DNA from: Nanobdellota archaeon
GTDB lineage: Archaea > Nanobdellota > Nanobdellia > SCGC-AAA011-G17 > VGLX01
Direction: 5' to 3'
Assembly (NCBI GenBank): GCA_018894775.1
Contig: JAHIPG010000274.1
Location: 1 to 5,635 of the forward strand
Length of the DNA stretch: 5,635 bases
Made by a program: the position numbers and the translations under genes. The notes under the pieces were generated by a model. The model ran no database searches, was not told the DNA's origin, and saw nothing but the letters and a program-made list of their open reading frames with translations. Positions 5,575-5,635 of the stretch are shown piece after piece. Positions within the stretch are counted from its first letter, which is position 1. Each line of letters opens with the position of its first letter.

Positions 5575-5582
5575 GAGGTGAT
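5575..5582 (+). promoter_or_regulatory. Strong Shine-Dalgarno for the gene at 5588
   Basis: GAGGTGAT is complementary over eight bases to the conserved 3' end of 16S rRNA and lies five bases before the ATG. It decides the start at 5588: the ATG at 5581 is inside it and opens a frame that stops after eight codons. No other gene in this window has a comparable site. Confidence 0.75.
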
Positions 5583-5587
5583 GTTTT

Positions 5588-5635
5588 ATGCAAAAAGAGA
5601 AAATTAGAAAGGAATTCTTTAAGCTTAAATTTAAA
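5588..5635 (+). CDS. Start of a gene cut by the window edge, possibly an HTH/transposase-type protein
   Basis: Sixteen codons are visible, encoding MQKEKIRKEFFKLKFK, and the frame is open at the edge. The start rests on the strong Shine-Dalgarno at 5575-5582. The basic, amphipathic helix-like N-terminus is compatible with the first helix of a DNA-binding domain, and it reminds me of N-termini of IS481/IS3-like transposases with a helix-turn-helix, but 16 residues cannot establish that. Two inverted repeats in the 60 bp upstream and translation signals unlike those of the neighbours fit either a self-regulated DNA-binding protein or a mobile element. Function is undetermined. Confidence 0.6.
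   Translation, partial: MQKEKIRKEFFKLKFK

Noticed and set aside
1..5635. tRNA, rRNA or CRISPR array
   Set aside because: No cloverleaf-like conserved arms, rRNA-like blocks or regularly spaced direct repeats were seen by eye on either strand, and almost all bases are taken by protein-coding genes.

Overview
The window looks archaeal and probably comes from a small-genome, AT-rich DPANN-type lineage (Woesearchaeota or Pacearchaeota-like). The evidence is: TATA-box-like octamers 25-30 bp ahead of several start codons (best at 2579-2586), little or no 5' leader before several genes, genes packed with zero or negative spacing, and short Lys/Ile-rich proteins. The lineage is inferred from general character; there is no rRNA or other marker gene here.

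Layout. (1) 1-554, minus: the N-terminal 184 residues of a CPA2/Kef-type cation:proton antiporter that runs off the left edge. It is intact but has no stop in the window. (2) 620-1165, plus: a conserved-looking 181-aa protein of unknown function, divergent from the antiporter across a 65-bp spacer with one near-palindromic TATA element. (3) 2549-1166, minus: two genes, first a 164-aa membrane protein with an HExxH motif (site-2-protease/M50-like), then a 284-aa membrane protein with a Cys/His-rich tail. (4) 2650-3456, plus: a 268-aa cytosolic protein of unknown function that reads like a beta/alpha barrel. It is divergent from the protease-like gene across a 100-bp spacer with two TATA boxes and a small inverted repeat between them. 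(5) 5460-3446, minus: a two-gene operon with an ATGA stop/start overlap, coding for a GT-B (MurG/UGT-like) glycosyltransferase and then a secreted or surface-anchored Cys-rich single-pass membrane protein with a Glu-rich linker. (6) 5588-5635, plus: the first 16 codons of a gene cut by the right edge. It has the only strong Shine-Dalgarno in the window, a perfect 14-bp palindrome and an 11-bp-arm inverted repeat just upstream.

Taken together this is mostly envelope biology: ion transport, a membrane protease-like protein, two uncharacterised membrane or surface proteins and a glycosyltransferase. Links between units are inference. The firm ones are translational coupling of the glycosyltransferase with the Cys-rich surface protein, and the tandem order of the HExxH protein and the Cys/His-tailed protein. 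I see no rRNA, tRNA, CRISPR array or complete mobile element. The right edge may be the left end of an insertion sequence, but only the upstream DNA and 16 codons are visible. No gap longer than 300 bases lacks a gene.
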